Source: Theristus sp. LFF4_11 | Lineage: Eukaryota > Nematoda > Chromadorea > Monhysterida > Xyalidae | Direction: 5' to 3' | Length of the DNA: 64,000 nucleotides | Assembly: GCA_030248135.1 (NCBI GenBank) | Contig: JASANC010003278.1 | Span: forward strand, 62,001 to 126,000 | Shown: piece after piece, positions 23,991-37,238 of the stretch | How positions within the stretch are numbered: the stretch's first letter is position 1 | How the letters are laid out: the number at the start of each line of letters is the position of its first letter | Notes under the pieces: model-generated | What the model saw: only the letters and a program-made list of their open reading frames with translations | Told to the model about the DNA's origin: nothing | Databases searched by the model: none | Program-made: the position numbers and the translations under genes

Positions 23991-25827
23991 TTTTTGGAAA
24001 AAAGTGAATCCCCGTTCTCGGAGGGGTTTTCGCGCACTGCAAAAAGCACCGCAAGAATGAAAAGACCAGCATCGTGGGTCGAATCGTATGTTGCGCTGAA
24101 GACAAGCCACATCTGGAAGAACGGTTTTTTAGAAAATTCGGTGCATTGTTGCGGTGATTTTTCTTCCAAAGCTGCTTTCGGGCTTGTTGGAGTGGTTCCA
24201 CCGATAGATCTTCTTGCATTCAAGGGGGGTGTCATAAGAAACACGTAATCTTTCCTTGAACATCAGGTAACCTAATGAGGTAATTCAGATTGATCCATTC
24301 TGAAAGACCGGAGTGCAGCGGTGGAACGCAATTTGTCTTATTTTCATTTTACCACAATTGTTGTGGAATTTTTTGCTCGATTTTATTTCTCACCACAATC
24401 TTTGATTGCTGCACGCACCAGCACACTGACTTTGGTATTCGTTGTGTTTTAGACTTATTCAAACTTGATTGCAGCGATGGTTAAGTTTTTTGGGTTTTTT
24501 AAGTTTCCTAATGAAGCTTCTTTGGTTTTACGTGGTCTTGGTCAGTTTGGTTGGATTTTGACGAGACAGACTCAACATTTTTGGTAGTACCATGGTCAGT
24601 ACCGTGGTCAGTGTGGCTGAAATTAAATTATTGTTGTTGTTTTTTCTTGTGTAATTTCGCACTCACTTTGATTGTAGTTTGTGAACAGTTTCGTCAGATA
24701 CCTTGATTATAAAGGTGGTATGACAGAGAAAACGATTTTTTGTGTATAAAACAACTTTCGGAACAGCAGTGTTTTTGTTGCTGTTTGATACTGTTACCTT
24801 GATTTGTTGGTGTGGCATTTATTTGTTTTTCATGGTTTTTCATGTTACAGGTGATTCTGTAGCTTTCTGGCTTTTCGTTTTTTTTCTTGAGTTTTGTGAA
24901 GATTCCTGATGTTGTCTTCAGTGTGAATGGGTGTTTTTAGCTTTTTTGAAATTTCATTGTTTTCGCAGTTTCCTAACGTTCACGGCTCTGGCTTCGCTGA
25001 TTATTCCTTATTTTTTGTTTTGCTTTTTTTTGCTTTTTTCTGACGATTTTGTTGAATGAATGAATGATAACATTTCACACTGACTCATGTTTTGACCTTT
25101 GTTATTATCTTGTTTCCATCTTTTGTTTGTTGGTTAACTTCATCATGATTAGTGATGTCGTTATCGAAGAGACCTAACAATGTCTGAATTATTTTTTTGT
25201 TTATTTTGAGCAGTTTTTTGTGCCCCATTGTCATTTGTGAAACAACAATGATAAAGTATGTGGTCGGAGAAATTGACTCGGAATTCCTTTTTTGTGGATC
25301 AAACAGTGGTTCAAAATGAAGCCAGATTTGCGATAATTTCTTTATTGCCGTTTTTGTGCTGAACAATTGTCTTGTTTTGGGATGCTGTTCCTTTCATGAC
25401 CAACGTCCATTTGTGGCAAAGGGGTAAGTCCTATTTAGACGATTCTTGCACGTTTCTCATTTCAATCTGGAGCATTTTTTGTAGTTTTTTATTGCCGTCT
25501 TTAGAAACATTCATTCACGTTCTGTAAGCTCATAAACATTCTGACTGAAAAGTTTCCAAAACGAAAAAGCTGAAGTATACGCCAAACAATTTCGATGGCT
25601 TCAGTTTCAAACAAAACTGAGATTTGCAAACAATCGCGTTGCAACAAATCGTCGCGATGTAATTCGTGCAATGATTGCAATCCAGCACACTGATTGGCTG
25701 CGTCACACAGAGACGACCAATCAGCGCTGTTTATTCAAATCGCGTTACTTCGCACTTAGCCCGTTGGATTCCGACTGGGTATTTTTGATTGCCAACTGAC
25801 AACCCAGCCGACACCAATAGCAAGAAA
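23991..25827. other. Intergenic, AT-rich, no gene seen
   Basis: T-rich sequence downstream of the SWIM gene with no splice-consistent coding signal on either strand. A short hairpin with CAGCACACTGATTGGCTGCG and ACGACCAATCAGCGCTG lies at 25681-25725, just upstream of the DHX37 start. It resembles the inner arms of the CAGTCGAACTC MITEs. Confidence 0.6.
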
Positions 25828-28800
25828 ATGGCATCATACGCCAGTAATGATGACGTCGACTACAAACTGTCGCACGACACCGCGAATGCAGCGATTCTGC
25901 CGGCGAAGAAACGCAAACAGGAGAAAACGTCGAAAAACTCAACGTTGAAACGCGACCGACGTGGGCGGATCGTGGCGACGATGCCGCCACCGAAATTGCT
26001 GTCGAAGAAGAAACGACGTGAACTGCAGAAAGTGGTCGAGCGAAAGGAGAAAAAGTCAAAGGTAGACCAGAGCCCGATTTTCAATAGCCAGTTTCTTCGC
26101 TCCGCGAAAACCCTGCAGTCAATTGAATTTGACGCTCTTGAAGTCATTTGAAAAAAATCTTGACATGCACACCCGCTGAATCAAGCATACTTTTTATAGT
26201 CGTGCAAACAAGCACAGAAACTGCCGTCCTAGTTAAATGATTTTTATGACAGACGCCCTTTATAGCAACGGAATTTTATTGCATTTTCCCATGGCCGTGA
26301 AAACAGTGGCAGTGCAGGAACAAGATCTAGCCACCTGAAGTGCATCACAAATCGTGTTCTGTGGAAGCTCGGGATTTTTTACCACAAAGGTAGACCAAGA
26401 CAAAAAAATGCTTTTTTCAGCGTTCCGAACTGTTCGAAGCATTACAACAGTATCAGATCTCAACGACGGAATTGAGCGAATTTCGCAGTGTTTCGAAAGA
26501 TTTGGTGAAACACGAACGGTACTATTTTGCTTTTGTTATTTGTTGTGCTCTTTCGGTTTTTTTCTAGTTTATAACTTTTTTCAATTCCAATATTTACAAT
26601 CGAACTCTAAATTATAAGGAAACAGTAACAAATGGCAGTTTTGAACTGTTCGCTGCATACAGTTGAACTCAAAATTATGGGGAATCAGCTGATTGGTTGG
26701 GATTACAGTATGCATGCTTTCTGTGCAGAAATTGCTGTGAAGCGGAGTTCGGTTTGCACAGAAAGCATGCAACCGTAATCCCAACCAATCAGCTGATTCC
26801 CCATAATTTTGAGTTCAACTGTATGCAGCGAACAGTTCAAAACTGCCATTTGTTACTGTTACGTTTGTTATAACTGTCACAGTTGAATGACTGGCTGCAC
26901 TAAACACAAGACTTTGTCAGTGACCACTGTTTAGCTGACAGTACATTTGGCACTTGGCTTATGATCTGTGTTTGTTAATAGATATCCAATGAATAAAACG
27001 TTTACCTACAAAAACTAACTGACAAAAAAGATCACTTTTTCAGACCTGCAAATCGCAAACGAAAACTGAACAGTCTACACGGAGCTGCTGGGAAAACGGG
27101 CAACGATGCCCAACAACAAGACGCGAATGAAACATTTGAATTTGCCGCCAATAACAGCCACGGCACTCTGGGGCCGCACTTTGACACCGACCCTGAATCA
27201 GGCTCATCTTCAGACGCAGAAGACCCGAAGGAAGTGTCCGAGATTGCAAAAATCGATGAAAAATGCGGTGCCGATAAAATAGAACCGGAAAACCGCCTGG
27301 AACCACCGGTGAAACGGGTGGAACTCGAAAAAAGCGCCGTTGAAATCAGTAATCAAGCGTGTTCTTCCAATGATTCTCCAGATGTCGTTCTAGTTGATCA
27401 GGTGCCTTCTGAAACCGACACTCCACCGAAGACAGAGAAGTGCAAACGTTCGTTTTTTTCTTGTAAGATTTATGATTTTTGAATTTTGTTTTGAGCTACG
27501 TTATCTAAATGGCCAATTGCAATCGGTATACTGAATTTACATTCAACTAGAGCTCCAGTCTGAAGGCTTGAGCACATAGTCACCACAAAGCAGCACCTGC
27601 GATATCACACCAGCGCTTGTGTCCTTTTGCACGTTTATGTTGTGAGTGTGCAACATTGCTGCGTTGTAATAGAGTGCACCGACTTCAGATACTCAGACTT
27701 CAGCAGCGCTGGTGTGGTGGTATCGATTGATCACATAAGAATTTGTCAAAATTTTAAAGACAAACGAATTGAAATGAAATTTCAGGTCGATCACTGCACG
27801 TTCCCGTGTACCGACTGGATGAAATCAACGAGGCACGAATGAAGCTGCCGATTTTAGCAGAGGAACAGGCGATTGTGGAGGCTGTCAACGAAAACGAGGT
27901 TTTTTTTGCTTTTTTGTTCTGTTCTTTCCTGCTCTTTATTCTGCGATAAAAATGACAGGTTCAAACAAACAAACTGTACATACGTACGTGGGTTCTCTTT
28001 TTAGAAAAAGAAAAAATCGCTCACGGTTTTGTTGTTGCGCAGGCCGTGATCATTTGCGGCGAGACCGGCTCCGGCAAGACCACACAGTTGCCGCAGTTCC
28101 TGTACGAGGCCGGTTACACGCGCGACGGTCGCATGATCGGCGTCACTGAGCCGCGGCGTGTCGCTGCTGTCTCGATGGCACACCGCGTGGCACGCGAAAT
28201 GAACGTTGCCGATGAGCTCGTCTCGTATCAGGTTCGTTGTTCGTTGTTGTTTAGCGTTGTGGTACACGCATTTAGCGCCGCTGTAATTGCGGACGCAAGG
28301 AAATGCACACAAGCAACAAAGAGCATTTTTTCTATGAAGCTCTTAAAATTTTCAACTGTTCGCAGTCAGGCAGAGGCGGACGGAATATTCTATGAAGTAA
28401 TTGGCCGCTTTGCACTGATTCCAAGTCTCAAGCGGGTGGAAAAAGCGGGCTGATATCAGTGGAATCGTTCGTTAGGGTGCCGGTGTCACGACTATTGCCC
28501 TCCTTCCCGCCACAACCGCTCCGCCATGCGACGCCCATGTGGAAAGTTGAAGGTCGTGTTAAATGATGAAGTTTCGAAATGAATAAAACTTTTTTTCAAT
28601 TTTCCCAGATTCGCTACGAAGGGAACGCCGGCGAGAAGACGCGGATCAAGTTCATGACCGACGGTGTCCTGCTGAAAGAGATGCAACGCGACATTCTCTT
28701 GAGTCGGTCAGTGATTTCCGGAGTTTTTCTTGCTTCAATACTTTTTTTGTTGTGTCGGCTTTTTTGCAAAATTTTTGTTCAAACTCGGCAGTTGGCAAGC

Positions 28801-31800
28801 ATTTGGTTCGAACATTTTCTGGTAAGCTTCAAAAAGTTCAATTCCTGCGCGCGAATTGGTGCCTGATTGCCTACCGGATGCCGCAATCCGCAAAACTGGA
28901 AAAAAAATCCGTGTACCGATTTCGCAATCTCTCAGCTACTCGGTGGTCGTCATCGACGAGGCTCACGAGCGCAGCGTCTACAGCGACATTCTGATCGGCT
29001 TGCTGTCTCGCATTGCGCCCCTACGCGCTCGCAAAGGTCGACCCCTGAAGCTGGTGATCATGTCTGCGACCCTGCGCGTGGACGACTTCACGCAACCACG
29101 CCTGTTTGCGAAGCAGCCCGTCGTGATGAAGGTCGACTCGCGACAACACCCCGTCACCGTGTACGTGCGGTTTTGGTTTTGGGAATTGTGTTTTTTTTTG
29201 AAATTGTGTTTTTTTGAACATGCGTTTCTTTGAAATTGTGTTTTTTTTTGCAACCGCCCATCCTTCCCCAAACCGATTTTGAGAAACGCGATGATTGAAG
29301 TTCTTGTCTTGTTTGACTCGTAAAAAGTCACAACTCAACTAATCTCTCTGGTAATTTTCGATCTGGTGTGTAACGCCTGTGCACTCAGAGTCAGTGTCTG
29401 GTTCCATCTATACAGATAGGGCAACGCCCACTTTTTTACACCTGTTTCTTATTCACATTACCTTTTCGATTCCATTTTCACCCGCAGTTATTTCAACCGT
29501 CGCACACCGACGAACTACCTTCAAGAGGCGTATCGAAAGACCGTGAAAATCCACCGTGGCCTTCCGGAGGGCGCTATTTTGGTGTTCGTATCCGGACAGA
29601 AAGAGGTTGGTTTGGATATACTGTTTCGTCGTCGTCATAACAAGCTCGCACATCTGTTATGCTGACATGAGCTTTATGTTCGAGCGTCTGCGGTTTTTTT
29701 CGCACTCTCAGACAACACTGTATTCAAACATTTAGATTCTGACATTCAAACATTCAAACATGGGGGTGAACATGGGGCAACTTTCACCTGTGTTGTGAAA
29801 CCAACTAGTTTTTTTGTATCAGTAATTTTGTTCACATTTTTAATGCTGAACATATTTTTGTACGTCGATATAAATTGGAAAATTAGTTGGTTTAGAGAAA
29901 AACGACTTCACTACGATTATTGCCAGGTGCGAACGCTGATCCGTTGGTTGAAACGCACATTTCCGCTGCGCACCGTTGAGACAAAGGTAGAAAACGATTC
30001 CGAAATTTTCGACGCGAAGACGAAACGACGAAAGAAGAATAAACCGGCGAAAAGCATTCGTCAGACGGTTGAAGTCAATCTGGACGCGTATGGACCGTCG
30101 ATTGAGATTGAGCCAACGGCAAACGAGCAAACCACGGATATTCCTGCTAACGGCCGTACCCGTGAAAAGTGCGACTTGAATGAACCCGGTACACGGTGGC
30201 CTTGAAAGTTCAACAAAAACAGATTATCAATTCTCAAATTTTTATCAAAAGTATCTATGGTCTCAGTCTGGGAAGGAAGGCCATGCTAACTCGGTATTGA
30301 CTGATTTCAATTTTCAATTCAATTCAATTTATGATACAATACAAAAATGACACAGTAATGTTACGAAGACTGTGTGATGTGCGAGTGTGTTTGCGACTGT
30401 GTGCATACAGCGTTACGGTGTCACAACAGGAAGCACTGTTTTCAGACAAGGACTTTAAACAAAACTGTTAGGTACGGGCGACGATCTGGAGATTTTCGAC
30501 GACGACGACGAAAACGAGGAGGCGGACGACATTGTGCGGATTGGTGAATCGTTCAACGAAGAGGTCGAGCGCGAGAGGGCGCACACGGCCGAGCACCCTG
30601 ACTGGCAGCCTCTGTTCTGTTTGCCGTTGTACTCGCTGCTGTCCACCGAGAAACAGTGGCGCGTGTTTAGTGGGCCACCACGCGGCTCGCGACTTTGTGT
30701 CGTCGCGACGAATGTCGCCGAGACGTCGCTCACCATACCGGATGTCAAGTGAGTGGTTTGAAAAACGCATTCTGTGCTGTGGTGTTTGGTTATTTATCAA
30801 GTGCGACTAGGTGATTGGTTGGTGGTCGCGTGATGCATCAGCATTCTGACGCAGCTGGATGGATAGTGTTTGACTGTATGCTTTTGTCGGCAACGTTTTG
30901 AGAGAGAAAAAGACGCATCGCGTTGCAACAAGTCACGTCCAGTTTTTGTTGTGTATTCTTGCGCGGCAAAGTGCTGTCGACATCGGGAAAAAACTGGATA
31001 CCGTGAATACGGCGACATCCGTGTGTGAATGGCTGGCTGATTTAATCTGGCTCGCTGATTGCTCCCTGTCCAGTCAGATGCTTTTGCTTGAAAGACTAAA
31101 CAGACGATCATGCACAAAAACCTGCAGTTTTCTTTCATTTTTCACTTCTAACACGCAGATACGTCGTCGACACGGGCAAAGAAAAGCTGCGTCGCCGCGA
31201 TCCGGTGACGGGCGTGTCGCGCTTCGCGATTGGCTGGACGAGCAAGGCGTCGGCCAATCAGCGCGCCGGCAGGGCGGGCCGCACGACCGCCGGGCACGCG
31301 TATCGCCTCTACTCGTCGGCCGTATTCACCGACGAGTTTCTCGAGTTTTCGCAGCCGGAAATCGTTAATAAACCGATCGACGAGCTGGTGCTGCAGATGA
31401 AAGCGATGAATATCGTCAAGGTTACTGTTGCACTGTTGGAATTCGTGAATTACAGGCAATCAGCTGATTGGTTGGTGATCTGTGCAGGAGAAACTCCGCT
31501 TTCACAGCAATGCCTGCACGGAAAGCATATGCACTTTCACGTGATCACCAACCAACCAATCAGCTGATTGTTTGTAATTTAGAGTTCGACTGTAGGTGGC
31601 TGCACTTTTGTGGTTGGTTAAAAATATTGTGCACTCGGAGTGAAATGCCTATTGTGTTTTTATGGAAATGACGTCATATGCTTTACAACCAACCACACCA
31701 CCCGCCTGTCAGACTAAACGCCCTGCGGTCCTGCAAAGAATACTTAATGTTTAAATCCAGAACAACATTTGAAATTCAGTCAAGATTCTTTTTGCCTGAT

Positions 31801-34800
31801 TGAAAAACCACTGCTCTATTTTCTGCAGGTCCAACACTTCCCATTTCCCACGGCCGTCTCCGCCGCCGCCCTGCACGAGTCCGAACAACGCCTCTTACGA
31901 CTCGGCGCCTTGGACGCCGCTCGCTCCGCCGACGAGCGCAAGGACGAGCGACCTTCCGGGGCGCTGCTTCGCGTCACCGAGCTCGGTCGCACGTTGACCG
32001 TGTTCCCGGTGCTGCCGCAGTACGCAAAAGTGTTGGCACTCGCGAACCAGCACGAGCTGCTGCCGTACGCCGTCTGTCTCGTCGCAGCGCTCTCCGTACG
32101 TGAGCCGTTCGACTATGCGCGCGACAGTGGCGGTGAGTGAGACTTGTTGTTGTTGTTGGTGGTGGTGTTTTGCGGCTGGCGAGTGTTGCAACTGCTATCA
32201 GTTCGGCGTTGCGCCAAGAGCTGCATGGCAGTCGTATGGCTGCGTTTCCTGCGAGCTCCGCGACAAAATTCGTACGCGTTTAGCGCCGCTGTAGAGGCGG
32301 ATGCCAGGGACACGCACCTGCCGGGTTACCAAGGAGCTCAGGCTTCCGACGGAGGCGCGCACCATCACTCCCCAATTGAGTGAGGTTGCTTGCAATGCAC
32401 CGAACGTCCGAGTGAGCTGAAGTTGGTCGAGAAATATCGCTCACGTTCAACCGGGGCTGGCGCAACGCACTCAATTCGAAACTTTTGCATTCGAGACAAA
32501 ACGTGTCTCGATTGTTATACTGTTTCAGGGGACCAGTCAAAACGACGCGAAAGACTCGCGAGGTTTTTGTCGCTCCGAAAACAGTGGACATCCGGAGGTG
32601 AGGCGAAACTGCTGGGCGATCTCACGGTGCTACTGAAGGCAATCGGGGCTGCTGAATATGAGGGACTGACGCAGGAGACATGCGAACGGTTTGCTTTGAG
32701 GTTGGTTGGTGGTTTCGGTTGTTGATTGATTTGCTGGCTGATTGATTGGTTCACTGAATCGATCGATTGTTCGATTGACCGCACGTTTCCTCGGTCTACC
32801 TACGGTCGACGAACCCGAGCAATACGACACCCGGGCCATGAACAACAACAACTGAATAAGTTAATTCACTGGTTAATTGGTGTTTGATTCAGTTGATTTC
32901 TTGGTTGACTGATTCAATTGATTGATCGGTAAATTGATTCTTTCAATGTTTTTTGATCAGCTGGTTCATTAACATATTCTTTTTGGTTGTTTTTATTACT
33001 CAGCTGATTGATTGATTGGTCAAATGGTTACTTTATCGTTTTTCATTGACCAGCCAGTCGTTCACAGCTCTTTCATCAGCGCGACTGAGCGAAAAAAAGT
33101 TCTTTCTCGCCTGAATATCCCTGCCGCACCTTTTGCGCAGATACAAAGCGGCGATCGAGATACGCAAACTACGGAGACAGCTGACCGATCTGATCAATCT
33201 GAACTGTGCGCCGGAGCGGCCGCTGCTGCTGGACGCTGCCATGCGACCGCCGACGGAGACGCAGGCGAAGTTGCTGCGGCAGATTTTGGTGGCCGGACTG
33301 GCGGACAATGTGGCAGTGCGCGCGGCGTTGCTGCCAGCTGCTGGTGGTAATAGCGGTGGTGGTGATGCCACTGCCGCTGCTGACAAACACGCCTATCGAA
33401 CGCGCAACATGGAGGTGTGTGTGTGTGTGCCAGAGGTGCACCGGAGACAGTTTCATGCCAAATCGGCCAAAATAGGGGTTACCTGGTAGGTGAAATTGCT
33501 GAATAGTTGAAACTGGACGATTTGCTTGAATGCTGCTCAATATTTGGGGTTATTTACCTGGTAGATGATGCCTGTTCCGAACGGCCAACATGCCTGTTCT
33601 TAAACACGAGAATTTGTGGTGACTCACGATCAAACGTTTGTCGCAGGACCCGGTGTTCATCCATCCAACATCAGTCTTGTACCGTGTCCTGCCGGATTAC
33701 GTGCTCTATCAAGAAGTGCTTGAGTCAACTTGCGAAGACGCCAGCGCATCTGCAAAGACTTCCGTTCAGAAAAAGTGAGTTTTTTGAGTCAAATTTCATT
33801 TTATCGATTGTGGCCTTTGTGCGGTCATGCTCCAAATATTACGCATTTGGTCGGTCATGTTTCGCTGATACTATCCAGATAATTTCCTGCGTGGCGAAGT
33901 TTATGGTCTGCCAGATAACCAAACTTTTTCATGCTTGGTTGCCCAGTCAAATCAAAGAGGCATAATTGCAATCGTTGGAAAAATCACACAGGAATCCTTG
34001 TGGAAATTGGATTAAATGACGTATTTAGTGCATATGGCTGTATTTACTGACGCATAGCTGCGTTAAAACATCGCAACGCGGTCACCAAATAAAATGCTGT
34101 TTCATGAATGTCCCTCAAAACGTCCAGTGTCTCACAAAAAACCACATTGGTTTTATGACATCTCCCATCTCTCACACAACCCATCAGCAACACACCGATC
34201 GATTATTGTGAGTTTGTGTGTGTTTCGCCAGGTACATGCAGACGGTGTGCGCGATCGATCCCAGCTGGCTGCCGGTGATGGCTGAACGCCACTGTCACTT
34301 CGGTGAGCGTCTTCCTGACACCGACGCACCGCCCTACTACGACGCCGCGAAGGACGCCGTGCTCGTGCGGGTGCCCGTGACGTTCGGACCAGCCGCATGG
34401 CCGCTGGCGACCGCCGAACGGCCGCACGCACGCGACATGCAGCTGTTTCGGTGTGCACTTGGCGGTGTTCGTTTGATCTTGTAGCTCCACTCTACAGTCG
34501 AACTTTTAATTCCAGGGAATCAGCTGATTGGTTGGTGATCACGTGATGGTGATTTCTGAGCAAGCTATACACCGCCCTAACAGTAGTTTCTGAACAGACA
34601 GCATGATCCACCGACCAATCGGCTGACTGCTGATTCCCTATAATTTAGAGGCCGACTGTAGGTGTATGGAACTTTCTGACGAGCTTGCACAATCCAATCC
34701 CTTAAGCTGATTGGTTCCGCGGTTGGCCACCTGATGCATGCGTTCTGCGCATGACTCCGCCTGCAGCAGAGTGACCTGCATCGCGCGTTGTAGTCACCGA

Positions 34801-35139
34801 CCAGCCAATCAGCTAACTGCACACACAGAACTGGCCCGCATATTCAGGCATTTCGCCGTGGCGTTGCTCGAGGGTCGCGTGTTCGCAAAGCTGCAGCCGT
34901 TTCGCGCGCGCCTGCTCGCCAGTCCCGCCACGGTGCTCCGGCTGTGGGCGCGCGTCGATCGCAGCGACTGCATTCAGTCGTCACTCGTGCACGCACTCGC
35001 ACGTCATTCACTGGACTCGCGCACGAATTTGACGCATTTCTGGCGTCACACCGACGGACACTACCTGTATCGGCAGTATTGCGCCTGGCTGCCGCAGACG
35101 GAGCACGATCGACTGTACGCCGTTTGGCCGCCGTTGTGA
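25828..35139 (+). CDS. DHX37: DEAH-box RNA helicase, DHX37/Dhr1 type, 17 exons, complete
   Basis: Exons: 25828-26061, 26421-26518, 27044-27447, 27786-27898, 28043-28231, 28609-28706, 28936-29160, 29488-29605, 29927-30161, 30472-30748, 31159-31420, 31829-32132, 32529-32700, 33141-33414, 33647-33774, 34232-34464, 34829-35139; 1,225 codons including the stop, phases all closing (human DHX37 is about 1,157 residues). Motif I is GETGSGKTT, Ia [43 protein letters not shown], then winged-helix, ratchet and OB-type regions. The exon at 27786 holds the family-typical [15 protein letters not shown] before motif I. DHX37/Dhr1 unwinds the U3 snoRNA-pre-rRNA duplex during small-subunit assembly in the nucleolus. 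The start at 25828 is chosen because the following Lys-rich stretch (ILPAKKRKQ) resembles the DHX37 N terminus. Its introns hold several MITEs. Confidence 0.95.
26620..26863. mobile_element. Long perfect hairpin containing a CAGTCGAACTC-family MITE
   Basis: The core 26660-26821 (CAGTTGAACTC ends, TA borders) is a family copy. The flanks continue as an inverted repeat: AACAGTAACAAATGGCAGTT at the left and its complement at the right, giving arms of about 115 bp. It is intronic in DHX37. The symmetry beyond the element suggests insertion into the centre of an older palindrome, or a larger member of the family. Confidence 0.7.
31424..31592. mobile_element. CAGTCGAACTC-family MITE, copy 4
   Basis: The right end is AGAGTTCGACTG followed by TA; the left end is degenerate. 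The inner arms CAATCAGCTGATTGGTTGGT and its complement are clear. It starts three bases after the donor GT of the DHX37 exon ending at 31420. Confidence 0.65.
34495..34658. mobile_element. CAGTCGAACTC-family MITE, copy 5
   Basis: TA-bordered, with CAGTCGAACTTTTAATTCCA at the left and TTTAGAGGCCGACTG at the right. It is followed by a second, diverged hairpin at about 34690-34817 with CTGATTGGTTCC and CCAGCCAATCAGC arms, ending about 10 bp before the final DHX37 exon. Confidence 0.7.
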
Positions 35140-35172
35140 GGGCGGAGCGTCATGCACCCGGTCAAAGCACAA

Positions 35173-35568
35173 AACAGTCGAACTTTAAATTATAGGAAAC
35201 GTTGCGAACAACGTATAATTGTGTGATTACATGTCATTATATATTGGCTAGATCACCTGTGATTATCTGTGATGTGTGTTCAGTCTGTTCTTATTATTGT
35301 CGTTGCCTGCCGTCCTAATCAGCACCACAGCCAAATAAACAACTGAACCACGTAAATACCCTTGCTGGATTGGAACCTGTTTCCTTTGTGCATTTGCTTG
35401 ACGCTTATGAGCGCCGAATAAAACGAAACGAAGCTGGAATCAGCTGGCTGGTTGCTGATCACTTTCTGTGCAAAACCGTCACCGCTTCCACGGCAATTTC
35501 TGCACAGAGCGTGCATCACGTGATCAGCAACCAATCAGCTGGTTCCCTATAATTTAGAGTTCAACTGT
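35173..35568. mobile_element. CAGTCGAACTC-family element, expanded copy
   Basis: The left end (ACAGTCGAACTTTAAATTAT) follows the DHX37 stop by about 35 bp; the right end is ATTTAGAGTTCAACTGTA. The copy is about 395 bp because of roughly 235 bp of extra unrelated sequence on the left side. It probably lies in the 3' UTR. From 35569 to 36271 I see no gene. Confidence 0.55.
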
Positions 35569-36271
35569 ATGTTGCTTTGCTGATTACATTGTGCGTCGTG
35601 CATTACAGGTTATGTGTGATACGTATAAAAATGAATGTGAATAACATCTTGTTCACTAATGGCCAACTTTAACAACACTACAGCGCCAAAAAAAGTGGAA
35701 AGTACGTAGAAATTAAAACGACAATGACAAACGACACGACACAAAAAATATTTGAAAACTCCCAGATAAACAATTTTCCAATGATATTTTTACTTGATTC
35801 AAAATGGATTGCATTGTCAAATGTTTGCGATCACGCATTTTTAATGGACAACGAGATGACAAAACATGCACAACTTCGTCTTCATGATTGTTCACAACAA
35901 TTGTTCAATTCTACGATTCAAACTATCAGTTTCTCTTTCAGCACTGTGCACTGAAGGCACAGGTGAAAACAAAAATGCCATTAGTTCTGCAAAACAAAGT
36001 TACCAGAATGTGACGGTGTTGGTAGATTTTTGAATGGAGTGTCGCAAAACACCAACTTTGATTTGAGAATTACCAACCGACGACATGACTGCATTGTCGG
36101 CCGCTCAACTGTTCATTTTCGTTCGTCACTAAACTCACGTTTCTTTCGGCTCGAGACTAGCGTTGACAGATTGTTTCGGTCGCATTTGTTCGTGTGACAG
36201 TTGATCGCTGCTCTTCGGCAAATATTCTGCGCGCTCAGAAATCGGTTGCCGATTCGATGTTCTTTTGCAAA

Positions 36272-36730
36272 TACCGTATTACCCCCATTAAACCCCCCCC
36301 CACCATTAATCCCCCCCCCACCAATAAACCCCCACCCCCCCGACCAGTTTCCAAACAATCCCCCCCCCCACAAATAATCCCCCATGGGGGTTAATTGGAA
36401 ACCTGTTTGAAACACATACCCAGCGAATTCAGTGGCTGAATGCAGTGACATTGGTGAAATTGTGCTATCAAAGGCCCCAAATGGATGAGTTAATGGTAAT
36501 TTCATTACAAAAAGCTGTTACAAAAGGAAATCTCTGTGAAAAGTAGAAGTTTCTGCCTTGCCTGTCATGCAAGGTATTTTTGCCATTTTTCAACAAAACC
36601 CCACCCCTAGAAATTTTTGTATAATAAACCCCCCCCCCCACCAATAATCCCCCCCCCACCAATAAACCCCCACCTCTAAAAGTCGCTGACGTATTAATCC
36701 CCCATGGGGGTTTATTGGGGGTAATACGGC
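36272..36730. mobile_element. ACCGTATTACC-ended MITE, copy 2
   Basis: TACCGTATTACCCCCATTAA at the left and GGGGGTAATACGG at the right, with C runs, CCATGGGGG palindromes and the same GTTTGAAACACATACCC core as the other copies. Intergenic between DHX37 and the LAPTM-like gene. Confidence 0.8.
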
Positions 36731-36870
36731 AGTTGCAGTTTGGACACAACTCTCTTTCGACGGTGGTAGCACCACCACACGGTCTGGGTCGTTTGACACG
36801 GCCGTGAATGATAATGTGGACGACTTCTGACCGAGTTGGAGCATCAGATCAGCAATGAAAGTATTGTGAA

Positions 36871-37080
36871 TTTATTCAAACGTGTCCGGACTAAAATGAT
36901 GTCATTTGCCTCAAAAGCGCTCGTTTGTCAAAGTACCAGGCACTAAAATTTCAATTTGATGTGACTGATTCGGCATTCACCATTTGTTTACGGGTTTACT
37001 AAAAGGAAAGTCTGGTTTGCTGTGCACGGCAAGCGCATGTTTTGCGGCACATGACGTCATTTCAGTGGGACACGTTTAAA
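36871..37080. mobile_element. TGACGTCA-ended MITE, copy 1
   Basis: The inverted ends read TTCAAACGTGTCCGGACTAA with ATGATGTCATTT inside, and ATGACGTCATTTCAGTGGGA with CACGTTTAA. The whole ~210-bp element recurs in the opposite orientation at 46101-46311. Confidence 0.7.
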
Positions 37081-37238
37081 AAAAATAGGTCATACACACA
37101 CAAGTACATACATAACATTTTATTGTCATGTTTTTGTTCGTTGTTAAAACTGTTTTCTGCTCAAAAAACTACACGCATAAACGTAAAATTTCGAATTTAT
37201 CACTATCCTTTTTCGCAGTATGTGGTCTTGAGGCGTTT

